DNA from: JAEYFP01 sp047602645
Lineage (GTDB): Bacteria; Bacillota; Clostridia; Lachnospirales; Lachnospiraceae
Length of the DNA stretch: 64,000 bases
NCBI GenBank assembly: GCA_047602645.1
Contig: JASGGU010000001.1
Coordinates: 124,001-188,000, forward strand
Direction of reading: 5' to 3'
Numbering within the stretch: the stretch's first letter is position 1; the number at the start of each line of letters is the position of its first letter. Below the pieces are notes generated by a model. It made no database searches. It was not told the origin of the DNA and saw only the letters and a program-made list of their open reading frames with translations. Made by a program: the position numbers and the translations under genes. This document shows, in pieces, positions 50,944-60,381 of this stretch.

Positions 50944-53073
50944 ATGGAAACCGATATTTTAATTGTCGGATGCGGTTGCTCGGGTTTGTACTGTGCGCTG
51001 CATCTTCCTGAAAATAAGCGGATCATCATGCTTACAAAGTCCGATGCAGCCGACAGCGATTCTTTTCTGGCACAGGGCGGCATGTGTATGCTGCGCGGTG
51101 AGGAGGATTATGACAGCTATTTTGAGGATACGATGAAGGCGGGCCACTATGAGAATGACAGCACATCAGTCGAAATCATGATCCGCTCCTCGAGAGAGGT
51201 GGCAAAGGAGCTTTTAAGTTATGGCGTCGAGTTTCAGCGGAATGAAAGCGGGGAGCTGGCCTTTACAAGAGAGGGCGCGCATTCGGAAAAACGGATTTTA
51301 TTTCATAAGGATATTACAGGAAAAGAAATTACGGAGAAACTTCTGGAACGGGTGAGGCACCTGTCAAATGCCGAAATTTTGGAGCATACGAGAATGCTGG
51401 ATTTAATCAGTCATAATCAGGTGTGCAGGGGAGCTGTTATAAAGAGACCAAATGGGTCTGTCGAAGTGGTGCAGGCAAAGTGCGTCATCCTTGCAACAGG
51501 CGGTATTGGAGGACTGTACCGGCATTCGACGAATTTCAGACATTTGACCGGAGATGGACTGGCGGTTGCAATCAAGCATGGCATTGCGGTAAGAGATCTG
51601 AATTATGTACAGATCCATCCGACGACATTGTATTCGGACAAGCCCGAGGACCGCAGCTTTCTAATTTCGGAATCGGTGCGCGGTGAGGGGGCAAAGCTTT
51701 ATGATAAAAATGGAAAGCGTTTTGTTGACGAACTGCTGCCGAGAGATTTATTGACTGAAGCAATTCAAGAACAGATGAAAAAAGACGGCACAAACTATGT
51801 ATGGGAGGATTTACGGATGATTCCGGAAAAGGAGCTGACGGAGCATTTCCCCAATATTGTGGAGCATTGTGCAAGGAGGGGCTATGATGTAAGAAAGGAA
51901 TGCATTCCGGTTGTGCCGGCGCAGCATTATTTTATGGGCGGAATTAAGGTTGACCATGATAGTCGAACTTCGATGGAGGGATTATATGCGGTAGGAGAGA
52001 CGGCTTGCAACGGGGTTCACGGGAGAAACCGTCTGGCCAGCAATTCCCTGCTGGAAAGCCTTGTATTTGCCAAGAGAGCGGCACAGGATATCTCTGAGCG
52101 GGAGGCGGCGGTTGATCTTAAGCAGTATCAGGATGAGGCGGCGCTTGATGCCTCTTATCAAAAAAGCATTTTACAGGAAATCAAGAAGGCAGAAGCCGGA
52201 CATGGAGGAGTTCATAGGATGTACGATCAGACAACATTGAAATTAAATGCGGATCCGCTCATTATAAGCGCGCTGCAAGAGGATATTACAAGCGAGGATG
52301 TGACGACGAACAGCGTAATGCCGTTTGAAAAGCCGGGCGAGGCTCAGCTGCTTTGTAAGCAGGACGGCATCATCTGCGGACTGCAGGTGTTTACACGCGT
52401 GTTTGAACTGTTGAGCGAAACAGTCAAGGTTGAATTGTTGGTTATTGACGGTGATGCGGTGAAGGAGGGGCAGCTGCTCGCAAAGGTGAAGGGAGATATC
52501 CGGGCGATCCTGAGCGGAGAGCGGACCGCACTGAATTATCTGCAGCGGATGAGCGGGATCGCAACGTATACGCATGCGGTTGCGTCCTTGCTGGAGGGGA
52601 GCAAAACAAAGCTTTTGGATACGAGAAAGACGACACCGAACAACCGTATTTTTGAAAAATATGCGGTCCGCGTCGGCGGAGGAAATAATCACCGTTATAA
52701 TCTTTCGGACGGAGTGCTGTTAAAGGACAACCACATCGGCGCGGCGGGCGGCGTGAAAGAGGCGGTTAGGATGGCAAAGGAGTATGCGCCGTTTGTAAGA
52801 AAGATTGAGGTGGAAGTCGAAAATATGAAGATGGTTGCGGAGGCTGTGGAAGCCGGTGCCGACATTATCATGCTGGACAATATGAGCGTGGAGGAGATGA
52901 AGGATGCCCTTCATCTCATAGCAGGCAGGGCGGAAGTGGAAATATCGGGAAACGTGACGAGAGAAACGGTTGCACAGCTTGCCGGTCTTGGTGTAGACTA
53001 TATTTCAAGCGGAGCATTGACTCATTCGGCTCCGATTCTGGATATTTCATTGAAAAATCTGCATGTGGTGTGA
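50944..53073 (+). CDS. nadB-nadC: L-aspartate oxidase fused to nicotinate-nucleotide pyrophosphorylase (NadB-NadC)
   Basis: The 709-residue protein joins two NAD-synthesis enzymes. Residues 1-405 are a NadB flavoprotein: LIVGCGCSGLYCAL, LAQGGMCML, VILATGGIGGLYRHSTN, HPTTLY and CNGVHGRNRLASNSLLESLVFAKRA. The usual C-terminal helical domain of NadB is absent. Residues about 430-709 form NadC: LQEDITSEDVTTNSV, LSGERTALNYLQRMSGIAT, TRKTTPNNRIFEKYAVRVGGG, LLKDNHI and AGADIIMLDNMS. So one chain oxidises aspartate and also converts quinolinate to nicotinate mononucleotide, with NadA doing the step between. Separate chains are the norm elsewhere, and no frame break is seen. Confidence 0.93.
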   Translation: METDILIVGCGCSGLYCALHLPENKRIIMLTKSDAADSDSFLAQGGMCMLRGEEDYDSYFEDTMKAGHYENDSTSVEIMIRSSREVAKELLSYGVEFQRNESGELAFTREGAHSEKRILFHKDITGKEITEKLLERVRHLSNAEILEHTRMLDLISHNQVCRGAVIKRPNGSVEVVQAKCVILATGGIGGLYRHSTNFRHLTGDGLAVAIKHGIAVRDLNYVQIHPTTLYSDKPEDRSFLISESVRGEGAKLYDKNGKRFVDELLPRDLLTEAIQEQMKKDGTNYVWEDLRMIPEKELTEHFPNIVEHCARRGYDVRKECIPVVPAQHYFMGGIKVDHDSRTSMEGLYAVGETACNGVHGRNRLASNSLLESLVFAKRAAQDISEREAAVDLKQYQDEAALDASYQKSILQEIKKAEAGHGGVHRMYDQTTLKLNADPLIISALQEDITSEDVTTNSVMPFEKPGEAQLLCKQDGIICGLQVFTRVFELLSETVKVELLVIDGDAVKEGQLLAKVKGDIRAILSGERTALNYLQRMSGIATYTHAVASLLEGSKTKLLDTRKTTPNNRIFEKYAVRVGGGNNHRYNLSDGVLLKDNHIGAAGGVKEAVRMAKEYAPFVRKIEVEVENMKMVAEAVEAGADIIMLDNMSVEEMKDALHLIAGRAEVEISGNVTRETVAQLAGLGVDYISSGALTHSAPILDISLKNLHVV

Positions 53074-53125
53074 ACGGTCAACATTCTAATGCATGCTGCT
53101 GTTCATGCGGGAAGGAGAGGACGCG

Positions 53126-53668
53126 ATGCGAGGGGAAGAACGCAGAGAAAAAATCATACGGATTTTGGAGAACAGCGGCGGGGCGGTTTCCGGTCTGGCG
53201 CTTGCCGGGCAATTGGATGTGAGCAGACAGGTCATCGTGCAGGATATTGCGCTGCTTCGAGCGAGGGATATTGATATTTATTCGACGTGCAGGGGCTATG
53301 TCATCAACAGGAGCCGGGAGTGCAGCCGGATTTTGAAGCTGCATCATCTTGAGCAGGAGGCAGAACAGGAACTGGAAGCAATTGTAGACCTCGGCGGCAG
53401 GGTGAAGGATGTCTTTGTCTTCCACAAGGTATACGGCGTCATTAAGGCTGACATGAATATCCGTTCCCGCAAGGATGTGAGTGAATATATGAAGGAAATT
53501 CGCAGCGGGAAATCCGGCCTTTTGATGAACGTAACTTCCGGATATCACTATCATACGATTATGGCAGAAAGCGAAGCCGAACTTGATTTCATTCAGGAAA
53601 AAATGCAGGAACTGGGCTTCCTTGCGAAGCTGCAGGAATATGAGCCGGTCGATTTTTGGAGCCGGTGA
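53126..53668 (+). CDS. niaR: NiaR/YrxA-type transcription repressor of NAD synthesis
   Basis: The protein (180 residues from ATG 53126) has an N-terminal HTH_11 winged helix (RREKIIRILENSGGAVSGLALAGQLDVSRQVIVQDIALLRARD) and the 3H domain with its conserved histidines (HKVYGVIKADMNI, SGYHYHTIMAESEAELD). 3H-domain regulators of this type bind nicotinate and repress NAD-synthesis and niacin-uptake genes. The ATG has AAGGAGAGG 5 bp upstream and gives the usual length, so the earlier ATGs at 53093 and 53105 are not favoured. It lies 52 bp after nadBC and converges on the next gene. Confidence 0.9.
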   Translation: MRGEERREKIIRILENSGGAVSGLALAGQLDVSRQVIVQDIALLRARDIDIYSTCRGYVINRSRECSRILKLHHLEQEAEQELEAIVDLGGRVKDVFVFHKVYGVIKADMNIRSRKDVSEYMKEIRSGKSGLLMNVTSGYHYHTIMAESEAELDFIQEKMQELGFLAKLQEYEPVDFWSR

Positions 53669-53705
53669 CAGTGCTGTCTGAGCGCTCTTATTGTCCGGCC
53701 GTAAA

Positions 53706-54407
53706 TTAGTCTGTTATCATCATACGCAGGAGCTCAACTGCGTGTTCGGGATTTTGGGCATTGGCGGCGATTGTGAAAATAGGTCGTTTGCCTGCCTGAT
53801 CAACCTCGGGAAAGGTACCTTCGATTCCCTGCATGTTCAGGTATTCACAGTTGTCCAGAAAGACGCCGATTGCCAACGTGGTACCCTCGTAAGAGTAATC
53901 ATAATATTCGTACCCTTTGTCGGAAAGAAGCTGTTTGATATCATCGGGAAGCAGTGCTTCAAGGTCTGCATAGGCCTCGACATCAGCATAGGTGGCGATG
54001 ACATCTTCGGGGCCGATCACGCTGTCTAACTCGCCGCTGGCATACAGCGCCATGATCTTCTGCTGGTTGCCGAGCGTGAGCTGGTCATAGCCGTCGTCAA
54101 GCATCTGCATTGAAAAGTCAATGTACAGGTTGTTTTTTTCCAAGTCAATCTCTTCTCTGGCAGCATAATCCGCTTCAATTGTGGAGGTGTCCTCGTAAAT
54201 AAAGTTGGAATTGATGAAAAGTGCATGAAGATAGGTAGGCTTGTTATTGTTTACCCAGTCACGGATAAAAAGAGAAAGAAAGAGAATTCCGGCAATCGTT
54301 CCGATGATCGGTATTTTGTAATATTCCCAAACGTAGGCAGCTTTGCCTTTCAGAGGCATTTCCTTCATTTTTTGAGTTTCCTGTTTGATTTCGTCCGTAA
54401 TTGCCAT
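53706..54407 (-). CDS. Uncharacterised single-pass membrane protein with extracytoplasmic domain
   Basis: The protein (233 residues) has about 30 charged cytoplasmic residues, one membrane helix (YYKIPIIGTIAGILFLSLFI, about 29-48) and an acidic outer domain that contains YLHALFINSNFIYEDTSTI and ends HAVELLRMMITD. I do not recognise a family with certainty; similar proteins with a KGKAAYVWEYYK-like start are common in Lachnospiraceae and have no known job. The ATG at 54407 has AAGAGG upstream. A good promoter reads into it (54464-54492). Confidence 0.7.
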   Translation of the reverse strand: MAITDEIKQETQKMKEMPLKGKAAYVWEYYKIPIIGTIAGILFLSLFIRDWVNNNKPTYLHALFINSNFIYEDTSTIEADYAAREEIDLEKNNLYIDFSMQMLDDGYDQLTLGNQQKIMALYASGELDSVIGPEDVIATYADVEAYADLEALLPDDIKQLLSDKGYEYYDYSYEGTTLAIGVFLDNCEYLNMQGIEGTFPEVDQAGKRPIFTIAANAQNPEHAVELLRMMITD

Positions 54408-54463
54408 GCTGCGCCTCTTCCTTTTTTGTATGATATAAAATCGTCCCGGTTCCATTTAGGCTC

Positions 54464-54492
54464 ATGTTACAAAAAATCCGGGTTTCTGTCAA
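54464..54492 (-). promoter_or_regulatory. Promoter of the leftward membrane-protein gene
   Basis: On the minus strand TTGACA (54492-54487) and TAACAT (54469-54464) are 17 bp apart, about 57 bp before the start codon. Confidence 0.7.
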
Positions 54493-54545
54493 TTGAACTG
54501 CAATAAAATATTTGTGAAGATTTTATTAATTTAGAAATGAAAGTG

Positions 54546-54574
54546 TTGAGAAGGTTTTCCTTTTTTGCTATACT
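54546..54574 (+). promoter_or_regulatory. Promoter of the small conserved gene at 54622
   Basis: TTGAGA (54546-54551) and TATACT (54569-54574) are 17 bp apart, 47 bp before the start codon. It is divergent from the promoter at 54464-54492. Confidence 0.7.
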
Positions 54575-54621
54575 GTTTAGCATACAGACGGGCTGCAAAA
54601 ATAGATTGTGAGGAAAATTAA

Positions 54622-55122
54622 ATGAATGAATCCTATGTAGAATGTATGGTCGCACGGAAACAGAATCCGTTTGCGGCAGTGATCAAGATTCTTGTATATG
54701 CGCTGGCAGGCGCTTTTTGCTTGATGGGGGTGATCGGATATACGGTCATGTTCGTTCCGGGTCTTATTTTTATAGCGGTTGGTTATTTTTTATTGCCGGG
54801 CATGGATCTGGAATTTGAATATCTTTATTTGGACAAGGAGATTACGATTGACAAGGTGCTTGCAAAGCAGAAGCGCAAAAAGGTGCTTTCGATTGATTTA
54901 AATAAGATGGAGGTTGTCGCACCTCTTCGTTCTCATGAGCTGGACTCTTACAAGAGCAGAAAGGTTCCGATGTTGGACTGCAGCTCGAAAAAAGAGGATG
55001 CCAGGCCGTATGTGATTGTATATCACGATAATAATAAGGAAGAAATGCTTTGCTTCGAACCGAATGCGGAAATGCTCAGGGCGATCAAAACGGTATTCCC
55101 GCGCAAAGTAATTGAATATTAG
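54622..55122 (+). CDS. Small conserved membrane protein (DUF6106-like)
   Basis: The 166-residue protein starts MNESYVECMVARKQNPFAAV, has two close membrane helices (about residues 20-60: KILVYALAGAFCLMGVIGYT and VMFVPGLIFIAVGYFLLPG) and then a soluble part with EFEYLYLDKEITIDKVLAKQKRKKVLSIDL. This resembles a small family found beside guaB in Lachnospiraceae, which I recall as DUF6106; the family name is from memory. The domain after the helices looks like a membrane-associated beta-rich unit. No function is known. It precedes guaB but is separated from it by guaB's own promoter. Confidence 0.65.
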   Translation: MNESYVECMVARKQNPFAAVIKILVYALAGAFCLMGVIGYTVMFVPGLIFIAVGYFLLPGMDLEFEYLYLDKEITIDKVLAKQKRKKVLSIDLNKMEVVAPLRSHELDSYKSRKVPMLDCSSKKEDARPYVIVYHDNNKEEMLCFEPNAEMLRAIKTVFPRKVIEY

Positions 55123-55137
55123 GACGTTATTCGAGCA

Positions 55138-55166
55138 TTGACAGGTTTTGAACAGTTTGGTAAACT
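55138..55166 (+). promoter_or_regulatory. guaB promoter
   Basis: TTGACA (55138-55143) and TAAACT (55161-55166) with a 17-bp spacer form a strong promoter, 58 bp before the guaB start. No purine riboswitch fold was recognised in the short leader. Confidence 0.8.
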
Positions 55167-55224
55167 TGATAGAAGTTTCGACATAAAGCGGAAGAGAAAG
55201 TTTCTAAATTGAAGGAGGAAAAAC

Positions 55225-56679
55225 ATGGGTCAGATAGTTTCGGAAGGTATTACATTTGATGATGTGCTCTTGATACCGGGCTATTCGAATGTGGTAGGAA
55301 ACCAGGTCGATATTACAACGGATTTGACGAAAAAAATTCGATTGAATATTCCGATGATGAGCGCCGGGATGGATACGGTCACGGAGCACCGCATGGCGAT
55401 TGCGATGGCAAGACAGGGCGGCATCGGCATCATTCACAAGAATATGTCTGTCGAGGAACAGGCGGATGAGGTGGACAAGGTAAAGCGTTCCGAAAACGGG
55501 GTAATTACGGATCCGTTCTCACTTTCTCCGGAGCATACGCTGGGGGATGCGGACGAGCTGATGGGTAAGTTTAGAATTTCCGGCGTGCCTGTTACGGAAG
55601 GAAAGAAGCTGGTCGGTATTATTACAAACCGTGACCTGAAATTCGAAACTGATTTCACAAGGAAAATCAAAGAATGTATGACTTCGGAAGGGCTGATTAC
55701 AGCGGAAGAAGGCATCACTCTTGAGGAAGCAAAGAAGATTCTTGCAAAGGCGAGAAAAGAAAAGCTTCCGATTGTGGATAAGGATTTTAACTTAAAAGGT
55801 TTAATTACCATTAAGGATATTGAAAAGCAGATCAAGTACCCGCTGTCCGCAAAGGATGCGCAGGGCAGGCTGCTTTGCGGTGCAGGTGTCGGCATCACGG
55901 CAAATGTGCTGGAGCGCGTGGCAGCGCTCGTGAAAGCGAAGGTGGATGTGGTTGTGCTTGATTCCGCACACGGACATTCGGAGAATGTGCTTCATTGTGC
56001 GCGGATGATCAAAGAAGCCTTTCCTGAGCTGCAGCTGATCGGAGGCAATGTGGCGACCGGTGAAGGGACAAGAGCCTTGATTGAGGCCGGTGTGGATGCG
56101 GTGAAGGTCGGTATCGGGCCGGGTTCCATCTGTACGACGCGTATCGTTGCCGGGATTGGCGTTCCGCAGGTGAGCGCGATTATGGACTGCTATGCGGTCG
56201 CAAAGGAATATGGGATCCCGATTATCGCTGACGGCGGCATCAAGTATTCCGGCGACATGACAAAGGCGTTGGCGGCAGGTGCAAATGTCTGTATGATGGG
56301 AAGTATTTTTGCCGGTTGTGATGAGAGCCCGGGTACGTTTGAATTATATCAGGGCAGAAAATACAAGGTTTACCGAGGAATGGGTTCGATTGCTGCGATG
56401 GAAAACGGCAGCAAGGACCGGTATTTTCAGGCTGATGCCAAAAAGCTTGTACCGGAGGGTGTGGAAGGTCGTGTCGCTTATAAGGGCACGGTGGAGGATA
56501 CCGTATTCCAGTTAATCGGAGGGATTCGTTCCGGAATGGGATATTGCGGGACACCGTCAATTGAGGATATAAAGAAGAACAGCAGATTTGTTAAAATTTC
56601 GGCGGCTGCATTGAAGGAAAGTCATCCGCACGATATCCACATTACAAAGGAAGCTCCGAATTACAGTGTGGATGAGTAG
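55225..56679 (+). CDS. guaB: IMP dehydrogenase
   Basis: The 484-residue protein is a standard GuaB. It starts ITFDDVLLIPGYSNVV, has tandem CBS domains (about residues 90-205; VPVTEGKKLVGIITNRDL and LPIVDKDFNLKGLITIKDI), and the catalytic loop VGIGPGSICTTRIVAGIGVPQ with Cys303, then IIADGGIKYSGDMTKALAAG and the flap arginine region YRGMGSIAAM. It oxidises IMP to XMP with NAD, the committed step to guanine nucleotides. AAGGAGG precedes the ATG. Confidence 0.96.
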   Translation: MGQIVSEGITFDDVLLIPGYSNVVGNQVDITTDLTKKIRLNIPMMSAGMDTVTEHRMAIAMARQGGIGIIHKNMSVEEQADEVDKVKRSENGVITDPFSLSPEHTLGDADELMGKFRISGVPVTEGKKLVGIITNRDLKFETDFTRKIKECMTSEGLITAEEGITLEEAKKILAKARKEKLPIVDKDFNLKGLITIKDIEKQIKYPLSAKDAQGRLLCGAGVGITANVLERVAALVKAKVDVVVLDSAHGHSENVLHCARMIKEAFPELQLIGGNVATGEGTRALIEAGVDAVKVGIGPGSICTTRIVAGIGVPQVSAIMDCYAVAKEYGIPIIADGGIKYSGDMTKALAAGANVCMMGSIFAGCDESPGTFELYQGRKYKVYRGMGSIAAMENGSKDRYFQADAKKLVPEGVEGRVAYKGTVEDTVFQLIGGIRSGMGYCGTPSIEDIKKNSRFVKISAAALKESHPHDIHITKEAPNYSVDE

Positions 56680-56728
56680 AAACACCGGCATTTCTGTTTT
56701 TGGCACAACAACAGAAAGGAATAATTGA

Positions 56729-57505
56729 ATGGGTAGTTATATAGCCAGGGAATGGAAGCGGGCATTGAGGAGAAGATACACGTATGCTTATGTCCTCGGA
56801 ATATTTGCATTATGTCTGCTGGCCAATATCGCGGTCATAGCATTTCGCACGATTTATGGCACTAACGAAGGAACGTATGCATACAATCTGATTGAATATG
56901 CGACATGGTGCTTTGTTCTCCCCTATTATAGCTGTATTTTCATCGCGGATATGGGCTTTGGAAAGGGATATCCAAATCCGTATATCAAGGATAATCTGAC
57001 AAAAAATTTAAATAGGGTACAGATTTATTTTTCAAAGCTGATTACGGAGATTTTGCTGGCAGTTATTTTTCTCATCATTGCGTTTGTACTTTTGATCAGC
57101 ATCACGACAGTATTCCAATTCAGAGATGGGACGATCAGCGCTTATACGATCAAGGATTTTACGGAAAAAATGATATATGCGACGCCCCTTTGGATCGCCG
57201 GTATTTCCCTCGGTAATATGCTTTTATTTTTATTTGAAGATAAAAAAAAGGCGTATATCAGCTATTTTATTTTAACGTTTGGGATAGAACGCATTATTAT
57301 GCAGCTTGCGGCGGAGCCGCTGGAGCTTGCTCCGTTTAAGTTTATCAGAACCTATCTGGTTACGCAGAACTTTAGTCTTTTGCCATATCCGGCCGATCCG
57401 TCGCGGAATATTCCGCTGACGATCGCTCTTGGTTTTATTTATGCAGCGGTTGCCTGTGTGATTGGCGTTATCTATTACAAAAGGAAAAAAGTAGATTATT
57501 TGTAA
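56729..57505 (+). CDS. ABC-2-like membrane permease without a visible ATPase partner
   Basis: The 258-residue protein has six membrane helices: an amphipathic start (REWKRALRRRYTYAYVLGIF), a YYSCIFIADMGFGKGYPNPY loop, KLITEILLAVIFLIIAFVLL and a last helix ending in KRKKVDYL. The N-terminal half fits ABC-2 type permeases, including the short form with NPYIKDNLTKNLNRVQIYFSKLI before helix 3. No ATP-binding subunit is encoded next to it, so a partner would have to come from elsewhere. It follows guaB by 49 bp and ends in a terminator. Confidence 0.65.
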   Translation: MGSYIAREWKRALRRRYTYAYVLGIFALCLLANIAVIAFRTIYGTNEGTYAYNLIEYATWCFVLPYYSCIFIADMGFGKGYPNPYIKDNLTKNLNRVQIYFSKLITEILLAVIFLIIAFVLLISITTVFQFRDGTISAYTIKDFTEKMIYATPLWIAGISLGNMLLFLFEDKKKAYISYFILTFGIERIIMQLAAEPLELAPFKFIRTYLVTQNFSLLPYPADPSRNIPLTIALGFIYAAVACVIGVIYYKRKKVDYL

Positions 57506-57513
57506 TTTAGCGA

Positions 57514-57560
57514 AGAAGCGGTTAAAGCCCCCATATTAGGATTTGACCGCTTATTTATTT
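57514..57560 (+). terminator. Terminator after the permease gene
   Basis: AAGCGGTTAAA (57514-57524) pairs with TTTGACCGCTT (57542-57552), one mismatch, followed by ATTTATTT. Confidence 0.75.
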
Positions 57561-57564
57561 AATA

Positions 57565-57586
57565 GAAAATTCCTACGGATTTCCCA
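57565..57586. repeat. Dispersed hairpin repeat, degenerate copy
   Basis: GAAAATTCCTACGGATTTCC repeats the core of the hairpin at 49751-49784, again directly after a terminator. The outer stem is no longer complementary. Confidence 0.65.
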
Positions 57587-57650
57587 TATTACACATAAGC
57601 TGAATAAGACTAGAGAGGAAGCGCGGCAAACATGCTAACAGAAGTTTTGG

Positions 57651-57679
57651 TTGTAAAACTTGTCGATTTCAATTATACT
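57651..57679 (+). promoter_or_regulatory. Promoter of the GGDEF-EAL gene
   Basis: TTGTAA (57651-57656) and TATACT (57674-57679) have a 17-bp spacer, 35 bp before the start codon. Confidence 0.7.
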
Positions 57680-57714
57680 AACAGTATCGTATCAGAGTGT
57701 GAAAGGATGTCGCT

Positions 57715-60381
57715 ATGACTTATACGGGAGACACGGACCGTCCTTCTTTTTTAACGCAAACGACGATAGATACAGAGGAATTGCAGCGTATCCAGGATGT
57801 TTATGCACAGCTTACCAATTTATTCATTTTCAGTGTGAATCAGGATGGTGAGAGAATTACGGAGATGTCCGGTAACCCGCATGAAATTGACCGGGTTCTG
57901 GGACTTGTGACAGAACAGCAGATTGCTTCAATCCTTCGGCGTGTAATGGAAAGTTCATTGGAAGAACAGGTTATAGAAGATACAGGATATTCTAACGTAA
58001 AAATTGCTAGTATTGCGGTCAGGTCTAATGGGAAACTAGCCTTTAGCTGGTTTATTTGTGGTATTTTGGATGAAGGCGACGACGAAAATGCTGTTCGTAA
58101 TATCAGATCAACAACCTCCTATATAAAATTTATCAAATCAATTGATCTACTGCGTGAAATTTTCAAAAAAGTATGTTCCAATGCTTGCTTGGCAGAGGAT
58201 GCTGTGGCAGAGTCAAAGCGTATTAAAAGCGCGGAGCTGGAAATGGTCCGTACGCTGAAAAAGAGTGAAGCTATGACAGAAATCGTGCAGCTTCTGGACA
58301 GTGATGAAAGCTTTGAAGAGGTATCCGGTAAGGTTCTGCGCTATACGGGTCGTTACATCCGGATTTCTCATGGCTATATCCTAAGGCCGAATATCAATGG
58401 CAAGGATGTGGATATTTTAGGTGCTTATGTCGGGGAAGGACAGTCTACGCTTGAGGATTTTACAAGAGCGCTTCCGCTTGAGGATTTGCATGCGATCGGT
58501 GACAAGCCTGTTGTGATTTCATACAAGACAAAGATTGAGGAAAAGAGACGGGAGTGGCTGGATTCAATCGGTATTTCCGCACTCGTGGCATTGCCTGTTT
58601 TCATTAATCATGCCGTGGCGATGTATCTGTTTTTTCTTGATCATACGGCAGATAAGATTTGGGAATTAGAAGAAATCAAGTTTTTTGGAGATGCTGCTCG
58701 CGTTCTGCAAAGTATACTGACGAAACGAATTCAGAAGAATTCGCTTGCAAGTTCTTACAAATCGCTCGAAGCAATTCTTGACAATGTCGGCAGTGCGATC
58801 TATGTAAAGGATATGGAGACAAGTGAGGTGTTGTTCGCAAATCGTATATTCAAAAATACATTTGAATATGAAATGCGGGACGGCACGATTGAAAGCCTCT
58901 TTGAAAGCAAACAGAAATATAATACTAACGCTTCTTATCAGGAAATCTATTATAAGGAAAAGGGTCGCTGGTATGATCTGCATACGACCTATATCCGTTG
59001 GGTGGATGGCCGGCGCGTGTCACTTTGTTCCATATTTGACGTGACGGATAAAAAGCTGTATCAGCAGAAGATTGAGCAGCAGGCCAACAACGATTTTCTT
59101 ACGGGCTTATACAATCGCATGTGCTGCGAGCGGGATCTTGTGAAATATATTGATGAGGCAAAGCTGCATAGCGGCAGAGGAGCCGTGCTTTATCTGGATT
59201 TGGATGATTTTAAGCATATCAACGACGGTTTGGGACATCAGTACGGAGATGTGTTGCTCAAAGCAATTTCCCACAGCCTGCAGAGGATAGAGGGTGTGGA
59301 GAATACGTGTTACCGTATGGGCGGTGACGAGTTTATCATTATCATACCGGATTCAAGCTTTGAATGCTTTGAGAAAATTATCAGCGAAATTAAGATTGTA
59401 TTCAATAAACCTTGGTTTTTAAAGGGTGCGGATTATTATTGTACGACAAGCATGGGCATTGTGACATTTCCGGACGAAGGCGAGACCGTTCAGGATTTAA
59501 TTAAAAAAGCGGATATCGCGATGTATGAGGCGAAAAAGAGCGGAAAGAACCGGACCGCCTACTATGCCGAAAATGCAGATTCGGCCTCGAACAGGCGTCT
59601 TGATATGGAAAAAAGCATGCGCGATGCGACGGCGGAAGGTTATCGGGAGTTTGAGGTCTATTATCAGCCGATCGTGGATATCAGAAAGACCGGCTCGCCG
59701 TGTACGGGCGCGGAAGCGCTGATCCGCTGGAATTCCAGTAAACTCGGCTTTGTTTCTCCTTCAGATTTTATTCCGCTTGCGGAATATCTGGGGCTGATCA
59801 ATCCGATCGGCAATTATGTGCTTAGAGAAGCGTGTATCGCATGCAGGAAGTGGAATGAGTCGGGACATCCTTATTACAAGGTAAATGTCAACTTATCCGT
59901 CGTGCAGCTTCTTCAAAACGATATTGTACAGATTGTAGAGGAGATTATTGAGGAGACCGGCATCAATCCGCGGAATCTGACGCTCGAAGTTACGGAAAGT
60001 CTTGCGATCAACGATATGGAGCGCATGAAGCTGATTCTGGGAAGTATCAAGCGTCTCGGCGTACGAATTGCGCTGGATGATTTTGGGACCGGCTATTCGT
60101 CCCTGAGCCATATCCGTGAAATTCCGCTGGATGTCATTAAGGTAGATCAGAGCTTTGTAACGGAGCTTGCCGTGGATCAATATGCGCAGGCCTTTGTCAA
60201 GATGGTGGGAGAGCTCGCGACGGCACTTGGTGTTAAAATCTGCGTTGAGGGAGTTGAGACGGCAGAGCAGTTTAAGATGCTGGAAAACATGAATATTCGT
60301 CTGGTACAGGGTTATTATTTTGACAGGCCGATGCCCCGTGATCAGTTCGAGGAAAAGTATGTGGATAGCGATTGCATTTAG
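57715..60381 (+). CDS. Soluble sensor protein with GAF-like, PAS, GGDEF and EAL domains
   Basis: The 888-residue protein has no clear membrane helix. A small N-terminal sensor region (about 20-120; LTNLFIFSVNQDGERITEM) is followed by a GAF-like region (about 180-340), a PAS domain (about 348-440; LEAILDNVGSAIYVKDMET), a GGDEF domain with an intact CYRMGGDEFIII signature (about residue 535), and a C-terminal EAL domain with TGAEALIRWNS, NLTLEVTES and LDDFGTGYSSL. Both active sites look complete, so it could make and break cyclic di-GMP; the balance depends on the signals. No inhibitory RxxD site is seen before GGDEF. GAAAGGA precedes the ATG. Confidence 0.93.
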   Translation: MTYTGDTDRPSFLTQTTIDTEELQRIQDVYAQLTNLFIFSVNQDGERITEMSGNPHEIDRVLGLVTEQQIASILRRVMESSLEEQVIEDTGYSNVKIASIAVRSNGKLAFSWFICGILDEGDDENAVRNIRSTTSYIKFIKSIDLLREIFKKVCSNACLAEDAVAESKRIKSAELEMVRTLKKSEAMTEIVQLLDSDESFEEVSGKVLRYTGRYIRISHGYILRPNINGKDVDILGAYVGEGQSTLEDFTRALPLEDLHAIGDKPVVISYKTKIEEKRREWLDSIGISALVALPVFINHAVAMYLFFLDHTADKIWELEEIKFFGDAARVLQSILTKRIQKNSLASSYKSLEAILDNVGSAIYVKDMETSEVLFANRIFKNTFEYEMRDGTIESLFESKQKYNTNASYQEIYYKEKGRWYDLHTTYIRWVDGRRVSLCSIFDVTDKKLYQQKIEQQANNDFLTGLYNRMCCERDLVKYIDEAKLHSGRGAVLYLDLDDFKHINDGLGHQYGDVLLKAISHSLQRIEGVENTCYRMGGDEFIIIIPDSSFECFEKIISEIKIVFNKPWFLKGADYYCTTSMGIVTFPDEGETVQDLIKKADIAMYEAKKSGKNRTAYYAENADSASNRRLDMEKSMRDATAEGYREFEVYYQPIVDIRKTGSPCTGAEALIRWNSSKLGFVSPSDFIPLAEYLGLINPIGNYVLREACIACRKWNESGHPYYKVNVNLSVVQLLQNDIVQIVEEIIEETGINPRNLTLEVTESLAINDMERMKLILGSIKRLGVRIALDDFGTGYSSLSHIREIPLDVIKVDQSFVTELAVDQYAQAFVKMVGELATALGVKICVEGVETAEQFKMLENMNIRLVQGYYFDRPMPRDQFEEKYVDSDCI

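Noticed and set aside
55167..55224. Purine riboswitch before guaB
   Set aside because: The leader after the promoter is too short and lacks the conserved three-helix junction sequence.
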